Below are positions 26,034 through 34,943 of a DNA stretch of 64,000 nt, in pieces. The notes beneath the pieces are model-generated. The model was given only the letters and a program-made list of their open reading frames with translations, ran no database searches and was not told where the DNA came from. The stretch comes from Paenibacillus albicereus (GTDB taxonomy: Bacteria > Bacillota > Bacilli > Paenibacillales > Paenibacillaceae): NCBI RefSeq assembly GCF_012676905.1, contig NZ_CP051428.1, forward strand, positions 4,178,001-4,242,000, written 5' to 3'. The position numbers and the translations under genes are program-made. How positions within the stretch are numbered: position 1 is the stretch's first letter; each line of letters opens with the position of its first letter.

Positions 26034-26067
26034 GCTCCCCCGACCGGGCATCGGGGGAGCTTTTTTT
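26034..26067 (+). terminator. Terminator of the small HTH gene
   Basis: GCTCCCCCGA pairs with TCGGGGGAGC around a seven-base loop, followed by seven T. Confidence 0.93.
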
Positions 26068-26149
26068 GCTTCATATTCCGCAGCTTTTCGCATACATCTG
26101 AAAACGGAACGACGTGCCGGCCAGCAGCGGCAGAAAGGACTTTTTCATC

Positions 26150-29100
26150 ATGCCCTTTGTCAACCGTTTCTTGTTGAATCAGAATGGTGCCATCACGTAT
26201 GCGGGCAATACGCTGGGCCTCAGCCGATCGGATACGGTCGGACAGCCCGGCACGATAGACAGCATCGGAGCTTTCACGACGATCGATACGTCCCAGACCT
26301 TCGGATTGTACCCGCCCGGGACGACGTCGAATTTTCAGCAGAACAGCTCGACCGCGCTGCTGAACCTTCCTGCCGGCGCCAGCGTGCTGTATGCCGAGCT
26401 GATCTGGGGCGGCACCTACATCAACAACGGCGTCGACTTCAGCGCTTTCGTGGATGATCCCGTCAGCCTGACGACGCCGGTCGGTCCCGCCAGCATCGTC
26501 CCGGACCCTGCTACCGCGTTCAACGTGCTGCTCTCCAACACCCCTCCCTTTCCTCCCGCCTATGCCTACGTCCGGTCGGCGGACGTGACCGCCATCGTGC
26601 AGGCGGCCGGTGCGGGGGCTTATACGACCAGCGGCGTCGTCGGCACGATCGTCGTGCCCGATCCGACTTCCAACCATGCCGTCTGGACGCTTGCCGTCGC
26701 TTACGCGGATCCGTCCATGCCGCTGCGCAACCTGTCGATTCGGGTCGGGGCGGTCGTCATCTTGGCGACCTCGGGACCGGTCAGCACGGTCGTCAACGGC
26801 TTCGCGACTCCCTTTCAAGGTCCGCTGGACGGCCGAGCCGCGATCAGCGCCCAGGAAGGAGACGCCAACAAGACAGGCGACCAAGCCCAGTTCGGCCCGA
26901 CGGCCGCGACGCTCACCACGCTGTCCGGCCCGAACAACTTCGCCAACAACTTCTTCGCCTCCCAGGTCAACGGCGACAACGGACTGCTCGTCACGACAGG
27001 TACCTTCGGGAGCCGCAACCAGCTGAACGGCACCCCCGGCTCGAATATACCCGCCGGCCGCCAAGGCTATGACGTCACCAACGTCAGCCTCGCCGGCGCG
27101 CTGCTCAACGCCCAGACCTCCGCGGTCTTCCAGCTGACGACGAACGGAGACGGCTATCTGGTCGACTCGGTGGGCATCCAGCTCGACATCGCGCAGCCGA
27201 TCCTGACGATCGTCAAGTCGGCGTCGGCCGGCGATGCCGTCGTGGGCGACATTATCACCTATACGCTGACAGTGCGCAACACCGGCAGCGTGACGGCCAG
27301 CGACGTGCAGGTGACGGACAGCATCGACGATACCTCGGCCTCCTTCGTGCCCGGCAGCGTCACCTTGAACGGCATGCCCGTGCCCGGCGCCAATCCGGAT
27401 GCGGGCGTGACCGTCGGCACGCTGGCGGCAGGCGCCTCGGCCGTCGTGACCTTCCAGTATCAAGTGACGGCCATTCCGTTCGGCGAAACGCTGGACGATC
27501 AGGGGCGCGTCGCGTATACGTATCAGCCGACGCCTGGGTCGCCGGTCATCTCCACCTTCGTTCCGTCCAACATCGTGAAAATTCCCGTCTTCCAGCCGAT
27601 CCTCTCGCTCGTCAAAAGCGGCGATCCGTCCCCGGCTCCGCTCGGAGGCATCGTCACCTACACGCTCCTCGTCTCCAATACCGGCAACATCTTGGCGAGC
27701 GTCACCATCACCGATCCGCTTCCCCCGGCGACAACGTTCGTTCCGGGCAGCGTGACGGTCCGCGGCGTGTCCGCCCCGGGACAAAGCCCCGTCACCGGCA
27801 TCGTCGTCGGCGCTCTTCTTCCCGATACGTCCGCCGTCGTCACGTTCCAGGTCCAGGTGACCTCCATTCCGCCCGAAGGCGAGCTCGTCAATCAATCGAC
27901 CGCGGCCTATACGTACCAGCCTCCGGACGGACGCATCCTGACCGGACAGACGCCTTCCAATACCGTCATCATTCCGGTCGTCGCGCCAGTCAATCCGCCC
28001 AGCGTCGACGTCGTCAAGTCCGCCGGCGCAGCCGGCGCGATCGTGGGCGAAACGATTTCCTTTACCGTAACGGCGACGAACCGGAGCATCGCCACAATCG
28101 CGGACGCCGTTCTCACCGATCCGCTGCCGGACGGGTACGCCTTCGTCGCCGGGAGCGTCACGGTCAATGGCGTGCCGGCTCCGGCCGCCGATCCGACAGC
28201 CGGCATTTCCGTCGGCACGCTCGCTTCAGGCGCGACGTCAACGGTGACGTTCGAGCTGACCGTCGTCACCTTGCCGGACCCGCCCGTGCTGACGAACGAA
28301 GCCTCGCTTGCGTTCACGTTCTTCGGCACGCCGTACGACATCCCGTCCAACCCGGCGGACGTCGATATCCTGCAGCCGGTCATCGGCCTGACGAAGCGGG
28401 CTTCCGCGTTCGTCGCCGCGGTCGGAGACGTCGTCTCCTACTCGGTCACGGCGACCAATACCGGCAACGTCGCGGCGGTCGTCACGATCGTCGACCCGCT
28501 CAACGCCTACAGCGATTTCGTCCCCGGCACGGCCCGGGTCCAGGGCGTCCCGGTGCCGGGAGCCGATCCGACGACCGGCATCGTCGCCGGCACCGTCGCG
28601 CCGGGAGACAGCATCGCCGTCAGCTACGACGTGCTTCTGACCGCATCGCCGCCGGACGGATTTTTCGACAACCAAGCATCCGCCGCGTTCACGTACTCGT
28701 CCCCGTCGGGAGCTGCCGGGGCCGGCTCCGCGCTGTCCAATCTGGTCCGCATCGTGGAGACGAATTCACAGCTCGTCGTCCAGAAAACCGCTTCGCAAAG
28801 CTATGCTCTCGTCGGCGATCGCGTCACCTACACGATCGTCGTCGAGAACGTCTCCTCCGCGCCCGCCCCGGACGTTGTGCTTGTCGACACGACGACCCCC
28901 GGCGCGGCATTCGTCGCCGGCAGCCTGGTCGTGGACGGCGTCCCTGCCGCCGGCAGCATCGCGACCGGCATCAGCCTCGGCACGCTCGCCCCCGGCCAGC
29001 GGGTCGTCGTCGCTTTTGCAGAGGAGATCGTCGCCCTCGCCGTGCCCGATTACGACGTAGACGATCTTGCGACGGCTACCTTCGTCTCGGAAGGCTCGAC

Positions 29101-29935
29101 GGTATCCTCGCTCTCGAATCTCGTCGTCGTCTCGGTCGCCATCCCGTCGGTCACCGGGACCAAGAGGGCATTGACTCCGTTCGCCTTCGTCGGGGACGAA
29201 GTGCTGTACGAGGTCGACATCACCAATGTCGGCAACTATAACGGGGACATCGTCTGGAGCGACCGCCTGCCGGAAGGCAGCGTCTTCGTGGAGAACAGCC
29301 TGCTGCTGGACGGCGTTCCCGTTCCGGGGGTGAACATGTATACGGGAGCGTTCATCGGTACGGTCGAGGCCAAATCCACTGCCGTCGTCTCCTTCAAGCT
29401 GAAGGTAACGGCCTTCCCGCCGGGCGGCGTGCTCACCAATCAAGCCCGGCTCGATCTGACCTTCCGGCTGCCGAACGGACGTCCCTTCACCGCGACGGTA
29501 TCCACCAATCCGGTATCGGTGCCCGTACTCGGGCTCGCCACCCTCGTCAAGCGCTCCAGCGTGTCGACGGTAGGCGTCGGGGGCTCCGTGCGCTTCGAGC
29601 TCGCCGTGCTCAACCCCAATCCGCAGCCGATCGATCACGTTTTTGTCTACGACTCGCTGCCAGCCGGGCTTGGCTTCGTTCCCGGCAGCCTGACCGTCAG
29701 CGGGGCGGCCTTGCCGGCCGAAGTGACGCCTTCCCGCATCCCCGTCGGCACGGTGCCGGCAGGAAGCTCCGTCATCGTCGCGTTCCAAGCGCTCGCCCTA
29801 TTCGCGCCGCCGAATCCGGTCGTCGTCAATTCCGCATCCTCGGGGTATGAGATTCTCGTGCCTGGGGGCGGACGCCTCCCGCGCGTAGCTCTGTCCAATC
29901 CCGTTCAGGTGCTGATCGAGGAAGAAGAGGAATAG
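26150..29935 (+). CDS. Large DUF11-repeat surface-type protein without signal peptide
   Basis: A 1261-residue protein. Residues 1-345 form an N-terminal domain starting MPFVNRFLLNQNGAITYAGN. After it come seven beta-sandwich repeats of the DUF11/TIGR01451 kind, each about 130 residues, starting near 349, 482, 617, 741, 873, 999 and 1129. Each has the pattern VKSxxxxxAxVGDxxxYTxxxxNTGN then DxxxxxxxFVPGSVxVNGxxxPG and xVTFxxxVT. The tail ends in VLIEEEEE. No signal peptide, membrane anchor, SLH or LPXTG motif is visible. Similar proteins occur in spore-forming Firmicutes with unknown roles; a spore-coat, exosporium or cell-surface structure is a guess. The ATG has AAAGGAC upstream. The gene stands alone, with convergent nrdF downstream. 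Confidence 0.85.
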   Translation: MPFVNRFLLNQNGAITYAGNTLGLSRSDTVGQPGTIDSIGAFTTIDTSQTFGLYPPGTTSNFQQNSSTALLNLPAGASVLYAELIWGGTYINNGVDFSAFVDDPVSLTTPVGPASIVPDPATAFNVLLSNTPPFPPAYAYVRSADVTAIVQAAGAGAYTTSGVVGTIVVPDPTSNHAVWTLAVAYADPSMPLRNLSIRVGAVVILATSGPVSTVVNGFATPFQGPLDGRAAISAQEGDANKTGDQAQFGPTAATLTTLSGPNNFANNFFASQVNGDNGLLVTTGTFGSRNQLNGTPGSNIPAGRQGYDVTNVSLAGALLNAQTSAVFQLTTNGDGYLVDSVGIQLDIAQPILTIVKSASAGDAVVGDIITYTLTVRNTGSVTASDVQVTDSIDDTSASFVPGSVTLNGMPVPGANPDAGVTVGTLAAGASAVVTFQYQVTAIPFGETLDDQGRVAYTYQPTPGSPVISTFVPSNIVKIPVFQPILSLVKSGDPSPAPLGGIVTYTLLVSNTGNILASVTITDPLPPATTFVPGSVTVRGVSAPGQSPVTGIVVGALLPDTSAVVTFQVQVTSIPPEGELVNQSTAAYTYQPPDGRILTGQTPSNTVIIPVVAPVNPPSVDVVKSAGAAGAIVGETISFTVTATNRSIATIADAVLTDPLPDGYAFVAGSVTVNGVPAPAADPTAGISVGTLASGATSTVTFELTVVTLPDPPVLTNEASLAFTFFGTPYDIPSNPADVDILQPVIGLTKRASAFVAAVGDVVSYSVTATNTGNVAAVVTIVDPLNAYSDFVPGTARVQGVPVPGADPTTGIVAGTVAPGDSIAVSYDVLLTASPPDGFFDNQASAAFTYSSPSGAAGAGSALSNLVRIVETNSQLVVQKTASQSYALVGDRVTYTIVVENVSSAPAPDVVLVDTTTPGAAFVAGSLVVDGVPAAGSIATGISLGTLAPGQRVVVAFAEEIVALAVPDYDVDDLATATFVSEGSTVSSLSNLVVVSVAIPSVTGTKRALTPFAFVGDEVLYEVDITNVGNYNGDIVWSDRLPEGSVFVENSLLLDGVPVPGVNMYTGAFIGTVEAKSTAVVSFKLKVTAFPPGGVLTNQARLDLTFRLPNGRPFTATVSTNPVSVPVLGLATLVKRSSVSTVGVGGSVRFELAVLNPNPQPIDHVFVYDSLPAGLGFVPGSLTVSGAALPAEVTPSRIPVGTVPAGSSVIVAFQALALFAPPNPVVVNSASSGYEILVPGGGRLPRVALSNPVQVLIEEEEE

Positions 29936-29964
29936 CGCTGCGAGACCGCCTTTCTTCAAAATCA

Positions 29965-30010
29965 AAAACACCCCGCAAGGACGCGTCATCCGCGTCTTTC
30001 GGGGTGTTTG
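29965..30010. terminator. Bidirectional terminator between the DUF11 gene and nrdF
   Basis: AAACACCCCG and CGGGGTGTTT flank an inner ACGCG/CGCGT pairing, with A-rich sequence on the left and T-rich on the right. It can serve both convergent genes. Confidence 0.85.
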
Positions 30011-30026
30011 CTTATAGGGACGAATT

Positions 30027-31046
30027 TTAGAAGTCGAACCGGAAATCCTCGTCGCGCAGCGGCTCGACATTGAGCGTACGGACGTAGCCGTTGCCCTTCT
30101 TGGAGAAGAAGTCATGCTGCTTCGTCCGGGTGCTGATGCCGTTGAGCACGATCGGATTGATGTCCTCGTCCTCGAAGATCGGCTCCAGCCCCAGGTTCAT
30201 CATCGCCTTGTTGGCGTTGTAGCGCACGAACTTCTTGACCTCGTCCTGCAGGCCGATGCCGGCATAGAGCTCGTCCGTGTACAGCTCCTCGTTGGCATGC
30301 AGCTCGCGCAGCAGCCGGTCCAGCTCCTGCAGCGTCTCCGCCTGCTCCTGCTCGCTCAGCGACGCATGCACTTCCTGCGCCAGCACGCCGACGTACAGGC
30401 CGTGGATGCTCTCGTCCCGCAGGATCAGGTCGATGATCTCCCCGCTGCTCGTCATCTTGCCTTGGCCGGCCAGATAGAGCGGGTAGAAGAAGCCGCTGTA
30501 GAACAAGTAGCTCTCGAGCAGCACGGAGGCGGCCATCGCCATGTACAGGTCGCGAGGCGACTCGATGTTCCGGTAATAGCCGGAGATGACGGAGGCTTTC
30601 TTTTGCAGCTGCGGATGCTTCTCCACCCAGCGGAATACGGCGTCGATCTCTTCCGTCGATGCCAGCGTCGTGAAGATGCTGCTGTACGACTTGGCGTGGA
30701 TCTGCTCCATCATGCCCATGAAGCCGAGCACCGCCTTGCGCTGCAGGCCTTCGACATGCTCGACGAGGCTCGGCATGCCGACGCCTCCCTGCACCGTATC
30801 GAGCAGCGTCAGGCCGCCCAGCACCTTCATGTACGTGTCGCGCTCCTGGTCGTTGAGGTACATCCAGCTCATCTTGTCGTCGGACAGCGGAATCTCCTCG
30901 TCCGTCCAGAACTGCATCAGGTTCTGGCTCCAGAACGTCGCCGTGAAGTCGTCGTCGGGACGGTTCCAGTTGACGGCGCGCAGCGGCGCGGCAGCGGCGG
31001 CGCCAGAGGCCGGGGCTTCCGGCGTGGCGAGATCGATCGGTTTCAT
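30027..31046 (-). CDS. nrdF: Class Ib ribonucleotide reductase beta subunit NrdF
   Basis: A 339-residue radical-generating subunit. The dimetal ligands are visible in TLLDTVQGG (Asp), MMEQIHAKSYSSIF (Glu, His, with the radical Tyr shortly after), VLLESYLFYSGF (Glu) and RDESIHGLYVG (Glu, His). The pattern and the adjacent nrdI place it in class Ib, which uses a Mn- or Fe-tyrosyl cofactor assembled with NrdI. The first 20 or so residues are Ala/Pro-rich. TAAGGAGG lies upstream of the ATG, and the gene begins 18 nt after nrdE. Confidence 0.96.
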   Translation of the reverse strand: MKPIDLATPEAPASGAAAAAPLRAVNWNRPDDDFTATFWSQNLMQFWTDEEIPLSDDKMSWMYLNDQERDTYMKVLGGLTLLDTVQGGVGMPSLVEHVEGLQRKAVLGFMGMMEQIHAKSYSSIFTTLASTEEIDAVFRWVEKHPQLQKKASVISGYYRNIESPRDLYMAMAASVLLESYLFYSGFFYPLYLAGQGKMTSSGEIIDLILRDESIHGLYVGVLAQEVHASLSEQEQAETLQELDRLLRELHANEELYTDELYAGIGLQDEVKKFVRYNANKAMMNLGLEPIFEDEDINPIVLNGISTRTKQHDFFSKKGNGYVRTLNVEPLRDEDFRFDF

Positions 31047-31064
31047 GGGTGGTTCCTCCTTAGG

Positions 31065-33149
31065 TTAGACCGCGCAGCTGACGCACTCCTCCACGCCGAG
31101 CCGGTTCGTGCGGGTGTAGTAGAGGGACTTCAGTCCCTTTTTGGCCGCGTACAGATAGTACCGGGCCAGCTCGCGCGTCGTCACGCTGCTGTTGACGTGC
31201 AGCACGGCGGAGATGCCCTGGTCGACATGCTCCTGGATTTCGGCGATCAGGTCGATGACCTTGAACTGGTCCATCGCGTAAGCCGATTTATAGTAGAAGA
31301 AATTGTCCTGCGACAGGAACGGCATCGGATAGTACGTCGTCGAGTTCGCGTAGGTCCGCGTCTCGATCGGCTCGACGATCGGCATGACGCTCGAGGTGGC
31401 GTTCTGCACGTAAGAGATGCTCTGCGTCGGAGCGATCGCGAGGCGGTACGCATGGTACAGCCCTTGGCGGGCGACCTTGGCCTTGAGCTCGGCCCAGTCC
31501 TGCGGGGACGGGATGTCGATGCCGGCGAACAGCTCCTTGACCCGATCCGTCACGGGACGGTAGTCCGTCGCCAGGTAGCGGTCGAAGTACGTGCCCTTGG
31601 CATACTCCGAGCGGTCGTAGTCGCGGAAGCGCTCGTTCTTCTCGGCGGCGATGTCCGAGCTCTTGTCGAGCGAGTAGAAGTTCATCATCATGAAGAACGT
31701 GCGGACGAAGTCGCGGGCTTCCGGGCTTTCGTAGGCGATCTTCATCTTGGCCAGATAGCCGTGCAGGTTCATCGCGCCGAGGCCGACGGAGTGCATCTCC
31801 TCGTTGGCCTTGACGACGCCCGGCGCGTTGGAGACGCGCGTCATGTCGCTGACGGACGTCAAGCCGGCGATGCCTTCCCGCACCGTCTCGCGAATCTTGC
31901 CGTGCGCCATGACGTTCGCGATGTTGAGCGAAGCCAGGTTGCAGCTGATGTCGCGGCGGATCGTATCCGGCTCGCCGAAGTCGCCGATCTCCGACGTCTC
32001 CTGCAGCTGGTAGATTTCCGTGCACAGATTGGACATCTTGATGCTGCCGATATCCTTGAGCGCATGGAAGCGGTTGGCGTTGCTCTTGTTCATGATGTAC
32101 GGATAGCCGGATTCCAGCTGGATCGTCGCGATCTTGACCAGCATGTCGCGCGCGCCCATGATGAGCTTCTTGCGGACGGCCGGATTGGCCATCAGCTCGT
32201 CATACATCTCGTCCATGTCCATGTCGTCGAGGTGCTTGCCGTACGCCTTGAAGACGGAGAACGGAGCGAACACATGCAGCGGCTGGTTGTCCTCGGCGAG
32301 CTTGTAGAAGCGGTTCGGGACGATCAGGCCGATCGACAGCGTCTTCAGGCGCGTCTTCTCGTCGGCGTTGATCTTCTTGCTGTCGAGGAACTCCATGATG
32401 TCCCAGCCGAAAATATTGTAGTAGGCCGCTCCGGAGCCCTTGCGCTGGCCCATCTGATCGGCGTAGGAAAAGGCGTCCTCCATCAGCTTGAGCACCGGCA
32501 TGATGCCCTTGGCCGCGCCTTCGACGCCCTTGATCGGCTCGCCGCGCCCGCGCAGCTTGCTCAGGTTGACCGCTACGCCGCCGCCGATCTTGGACAGCTG
32601 CATGCAGGTCGAGAGGTTGTAGTTGATGGAGTTGAGCGAGTCGTCCATCTCCAGCAGGAAGCAGCTGACCATCTCGCCGCGGCGGCTCTTGCCGGCGTTG
32701 AGGAACGTCGGCGTCGCCGGCTGCAGGCGCTGCTCCATCATCGAGACGGCCAGCGACTTGGCGAGCTCCGCGTCGCCGCGGCCGAGATGCAGGGCCGTGA
32801 TCGCCACCCGGTCCGGGTAGTGCTCCAGGAACTGGCTGCGGTCGTTGCTGCGCATCGCATAGTCCGTATAGAACTTGGACGCCGCCATATAGGAAGGAAA
32901 CTCGAATTCGAGGCTATGGGCCAGCTCGAATACGGAAACCGCTTCTTCTTCGGAATAGTGCTTGTATACGTTCTCGTAGTAGTCGTTCTCGATCAGATAA
33001 TCGATCTTTTCTTTATGGCTTCCGAATGCCGGGCTTTTGGCCCGGGCCTCCTCCATGAACGCCGCCACGGCTTCACGGTCCTTTTCCAGCTTGAAGAATC
33101 CGTCCGCTCCGCGCTTCATGATCTCGTTGTTCAGCTCAATATGCCGCAA
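31065..33149 (-). CDS. nrdE: Class Ib ribonucleotide reductase alpha subunit NrdE
   Basis: A 694-residue catalytic subunit reducing ribonucleoside diphosphates. Key segments are SCFLLEMDDSLN (first redox Cys), SNLCTEIYQL (Asn, radical-site Cys and Glu), ISCNLASLNIANV (partner Cys) and the C-terminal CVSCAV that exchanges with a redoxin. The start chosen is TTG at 33149, giving RHIELNNEIMKRG like other NrdE N-termini, with GGGAGG 9 nt upstream; the next ATG would delete ten residues including ELNNEI. The start overlaps the nrdI stop by 14 nt. No ATP-cone is seen, as expected for NrdE. Confidence 0.95.
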   Translation of the reverse strand: MRHIELNNEIMKRGADGFFKLEKDREAVAAFMEEARAKSPAFGSHKEKIDYLIENDYYENVYKHYSEEEAVSVFELAHSLEFEFPSYMAASKFYTDYAMRSNDRSQFLEHYPDRVAITALHLGRGDAELAKSLAVSMMEQRLQPATPTFLNAGKSRRGEMVSCFLLEMDDSLNSINYNLSTCMQLSKIGGGVAVNLSKLRGRGEPIKGVEGAAKGIMPVLKLMEDAFSYADQMGQRKGSGAAYYNIFGWDIMEFLDSKKINADEKTRLKTLSIGLIVPNRFYKLAEDNQPLHVFAPFSVFKAYGKHLDDMDMDEMYDELMANPAVRKKLIMGARDMLVKIATIQLESGYPYIMNKSNANRFHALKDIGSIKMSNLCTEIYQLQETSEIGDFGEPDTIRRDISCNLASLNIANVMAHGKIRETVREGIAGLTSVSDMTRVSNAPGVVKANEEMHSVGLGAMNLHGYLAKMKIAYESPEARDFVRTFFMMMNFYSLDKSSDIAAEKNERFRDYDRSEYAKGTYFDRYLATDYRPVTDRVKELFAGIDIPSPQDWAELKAKVARQGLYHAYRLAIAPTQSISYVQNATSSVMPIVEPIETRTYANSTTYYPMPFLSQDNFFYYKSAYAMDQFKVIDLIAEIQEHVDQGISAVLHVNSSVTTRELARYYLYAAKKGLKSLYYTRTNRLGVEECVSCAV

Positions 33150-33495
33150 GGGGCTGCACCTCCCGCATGAATTGTTCGACATCCCGAGCCGTTCCCGACA
33201 GCTCGAACTTGCAGATGACCGGCACTTCGTACCGCTCCGATACTTTGTCCGCGCTGCCGGCGAAGCAGGTTCCCCAGTTGCGGTTGCCGCTGGCCGATAC
33301 GCCGCGCAGATAAGTTCGGTTCTTTTCGAGGAAGGCGTCGACCGCCGGGGGCACCTCGCCGAATCCCGTCGTATAGGTGACCAAGACGAACGGCTCTTCC
33401 ATCGTCGTCGAGTCGCTGATCTGCACGGCCGGATAGCCGAGCTTGCTGACAAACTTGCGCACGTTGCCCGTGCGGGACGTGTAGGCGATAAGCAT
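33136..33495 (-). CDS. nrdI: Flavodoxin-like NrdI, cofactor-assembly protein for class Ib ribonucleotide reductase
   Basis: A 119-residue FMN protein: the phosphate loop YTSRTGNVRKF near the N-terminus and VTYTTGFGEVP plus GNRNWGTCFAG are NrdI hallmarks. It supplies the oxidant that assembles the Mn-tyrosyl radical in NrdF. The ATG at 33495 has AGAAGGAG upstream; the frame is open further upstream but without a usable start. It heads the nrdI-nrdE-nrdF operon. Confidence 0.95.
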   Translation of the reverse strand: MLIAYTSRTGNVRKFVSKLGYPAVQISDSTTMEEPFVLVTYTTGFGEVPPAVDAFLEKNRTYLRGVSASGNRNWGTCFAGSADKVSERYEVPVICKFELSGTARDVEQFMREVQPLAAY

Positions 33496-33889
33496 GGCGG
33501 TCCACTCCTTCTCTTGTTGATCGATGCCGCTTCCGAGCAGCCGGCGAAGCCCCGCTACTAGATCTAGTGGCTCCTCCGCCGGGAGGGTACGGGGCTCGGT
33601 CGGCCAAACGACGGCCAATGGGATTCGTAAAAACAGCCGAAACAACCCGAGCGGAGCGTTCCATCCCTTGGTGCTCTCCGTCCGGGCCTTGCCTGAGTTG
33701 TCGATCCTGGCTGCGCCCGCATTGCCGCTCCCGCCGCGTCGGCGCGCGCGGAATGCGGCTGGCCGGACGGCGTCCGGCGCATCCTGGCTGACAATGGTCA
33801 GAGGAGCCTGCGGGCGTCCAGCCAAAGGCTATTTTTGGGACTTGACAGCTTGTCCGCTTCGTGCTTAATTATCCATATGTAGAGGCTAG
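33496..33889 (-). other. Long 5' leader of the nrdIEF operon
   Basis: About 394 nt lie between the predicted transcription start and nrdI. The region is GC-rich, holds a perfect ACTAGATCTAGT palindrome (33557-33568) and a GCCGGACGCCGTCCGGC hairpin, and shows no riboswitch that I recognise. Open frames in it lack start signals. Confidence 0.4.
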
Positions 33890-33895
33890 GAGTTA

Positions 33896-33924
33896 AATTT
33901 ACCTCAATATATTGTGGTTGTCAA
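33896..33924 (-). promoter_or_regulatory. nrdIEF promoter with NrdR-like box
   Basis: On the minus strand TTGACA (33919-33924) and TAAATT (33896-33901) are 17 nt apart. Between them lies CAATATATTG (33905-33914), the core of an NrdR box. A weaker AT-rich dyad around CATATG (33874-33879) is centred 33 bp away, close to the three-turn spacing of paired NrdR boxes. NrdR repression of this operon is inferred. Confidence 0.65.
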
Positions 33925-33994
33925 GCCGACGGACTGGTATTACCCTCCAGATCCAGGACCGAAACCTAGCGGTTGCCCACAGCTGTGAATAAGC

Positions 33995-34025
33995 AAAAAA
34001 GAGCCCGTCCGACGGGCTCTTTTTC
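33995..34025. terminator. Bidirectional terminator downstream of the VTT-domain gene
   Basis: AAAAAGAGCCCGTC pairs with GACGGGCTCTTTTT, with A and T runs on the two sides. On the minus strand it ends the gene at 34051. Confidence 0.92.
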
Positions 34026-34050
34026 GTTTATCCCAAGCTTATCCACAACG

Positions 34051-34695
34051 CTAGAGAGGGAACGTTGTGGATGGCTTCTCGTCGCTCATCCGCAACATTT
34101 TTCTTTTTCGGAACGCTTTTCGCGCCCGTACCCCGGCGAACGCGATCGTCAGCACAAGCAGGAACGCGAGATAGGCGAAGATGAGCAGGCGGAGGTCATG
34201 GCCGGGGAAAATCAGCGAGCTGCTAATGAGGCCGAACATCCATATATGGGATAGGTTGCCGATGACCGACGACCACAGATAAGGCATGAACTTGACCGGC
34301 GCGACGGCCGACATGAACGAGATCAGGTTGTTCGGCATGACCGGAATCGTACGCAGCAGGATGACCATCCAGCCCCCGTATTCGTCGAGCGACGCCTGAT
34401 AGCGCTCGTAGCGCGCGAGGCGCGCCTGGAAGCGTCGCTGCACCTTGCCGTAGAAGAAGTAGCGGAACAGGAGGTAGACGACGAGCGCGGCTACCGTGCC
34501 GGCGAGCCAGCTGGCGAGCAGGCCCCCCGCGATGCCGAGGATCGAGATATGGATGAGGATGATCGTGGCGAACGGAAATAGGCCGAACAGCCCCTGCAGC
34601 ACGGCGAGCGGAATCGTAAGCAGCAGGATGGCCGGCCCGTCAAGTCCGCTCGCGGCGACGAGCGCGTCGATCCAGCCGTTCATGCGATCCAGCAT
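34051..34695 (-). CDS. VTT-domain (TVP38/TMEM64, DedA-like) membrane protein
   Basis: A 214-residue integral membrane protein with about five hydrophobic segments. The family signature includes GGLLASWLAGTVAALVVYLLFRYF and, later, LLRTIPVMPNNLISFMSA with the conserved Arg and Pro. VTT proteins are thought to move lipids between membrane leaflets; the exact substrate here is unknown. GAGGGAGGGAG stands before the ATG. Single gene, followed by a strong terminator. Confidence 0.85.
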   Translation of the reverse strand: MLDRMNGWIDALVAASGLDGPAILLLTIPLAVLQGLFGLFPFATIILIHISILGIAGGLLASWLAGTVAALVVYLLFRYFFYGKVQRRFQARLARYERYQASLDEYGGWMVILLRTIPVMPNNLISFMSAVAPVKFMPYLWSSVIGNLSHIWMFGLISSSLIFPGHDLRLLIFAYLAFLLVLTIAFAGVRARKAFRKRKMLRMSDEKPSTTFPL

Positions 34696-34898
34696 CTCCG
34701 CTCCCTCCCTCTTCGCTCCATTTTTTTAAGTTGCTTAATAAGTGTAGTCTATTCCGACCCATTCGCACAAATACATGGATTTCCAGGCGGAGCAGCCGCT
34801 TGCGCGCTCCTGCTCCTCTCCATTCGACGGGGATGCGGGCATCCCTGTCGGAGCGGGAAGGGAGTCCGGCATTTTATTCAAGCCATAAAGGGACATAA

Positions 34899-34932
34899 GA
34901 AAAAAACAGCCGTCCTGGAAAGGACGGCTGGA
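34899..34932 (-). terminator. Terminator of the S-layer-type gene
   Basis: CAGCCGTCC and GGACGGCTG with a six-base loop, followed on the minus strand by seven T. Confidence 0.93.
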
Positions 34933-34943
34933 GGAGGTTCGGT

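Noticed and set aside
33496..33890. Cobalamin riboswitch in the nrdIEF leader
   Set aside because: No B12-box-like sequence or matching core helices could be recognised.
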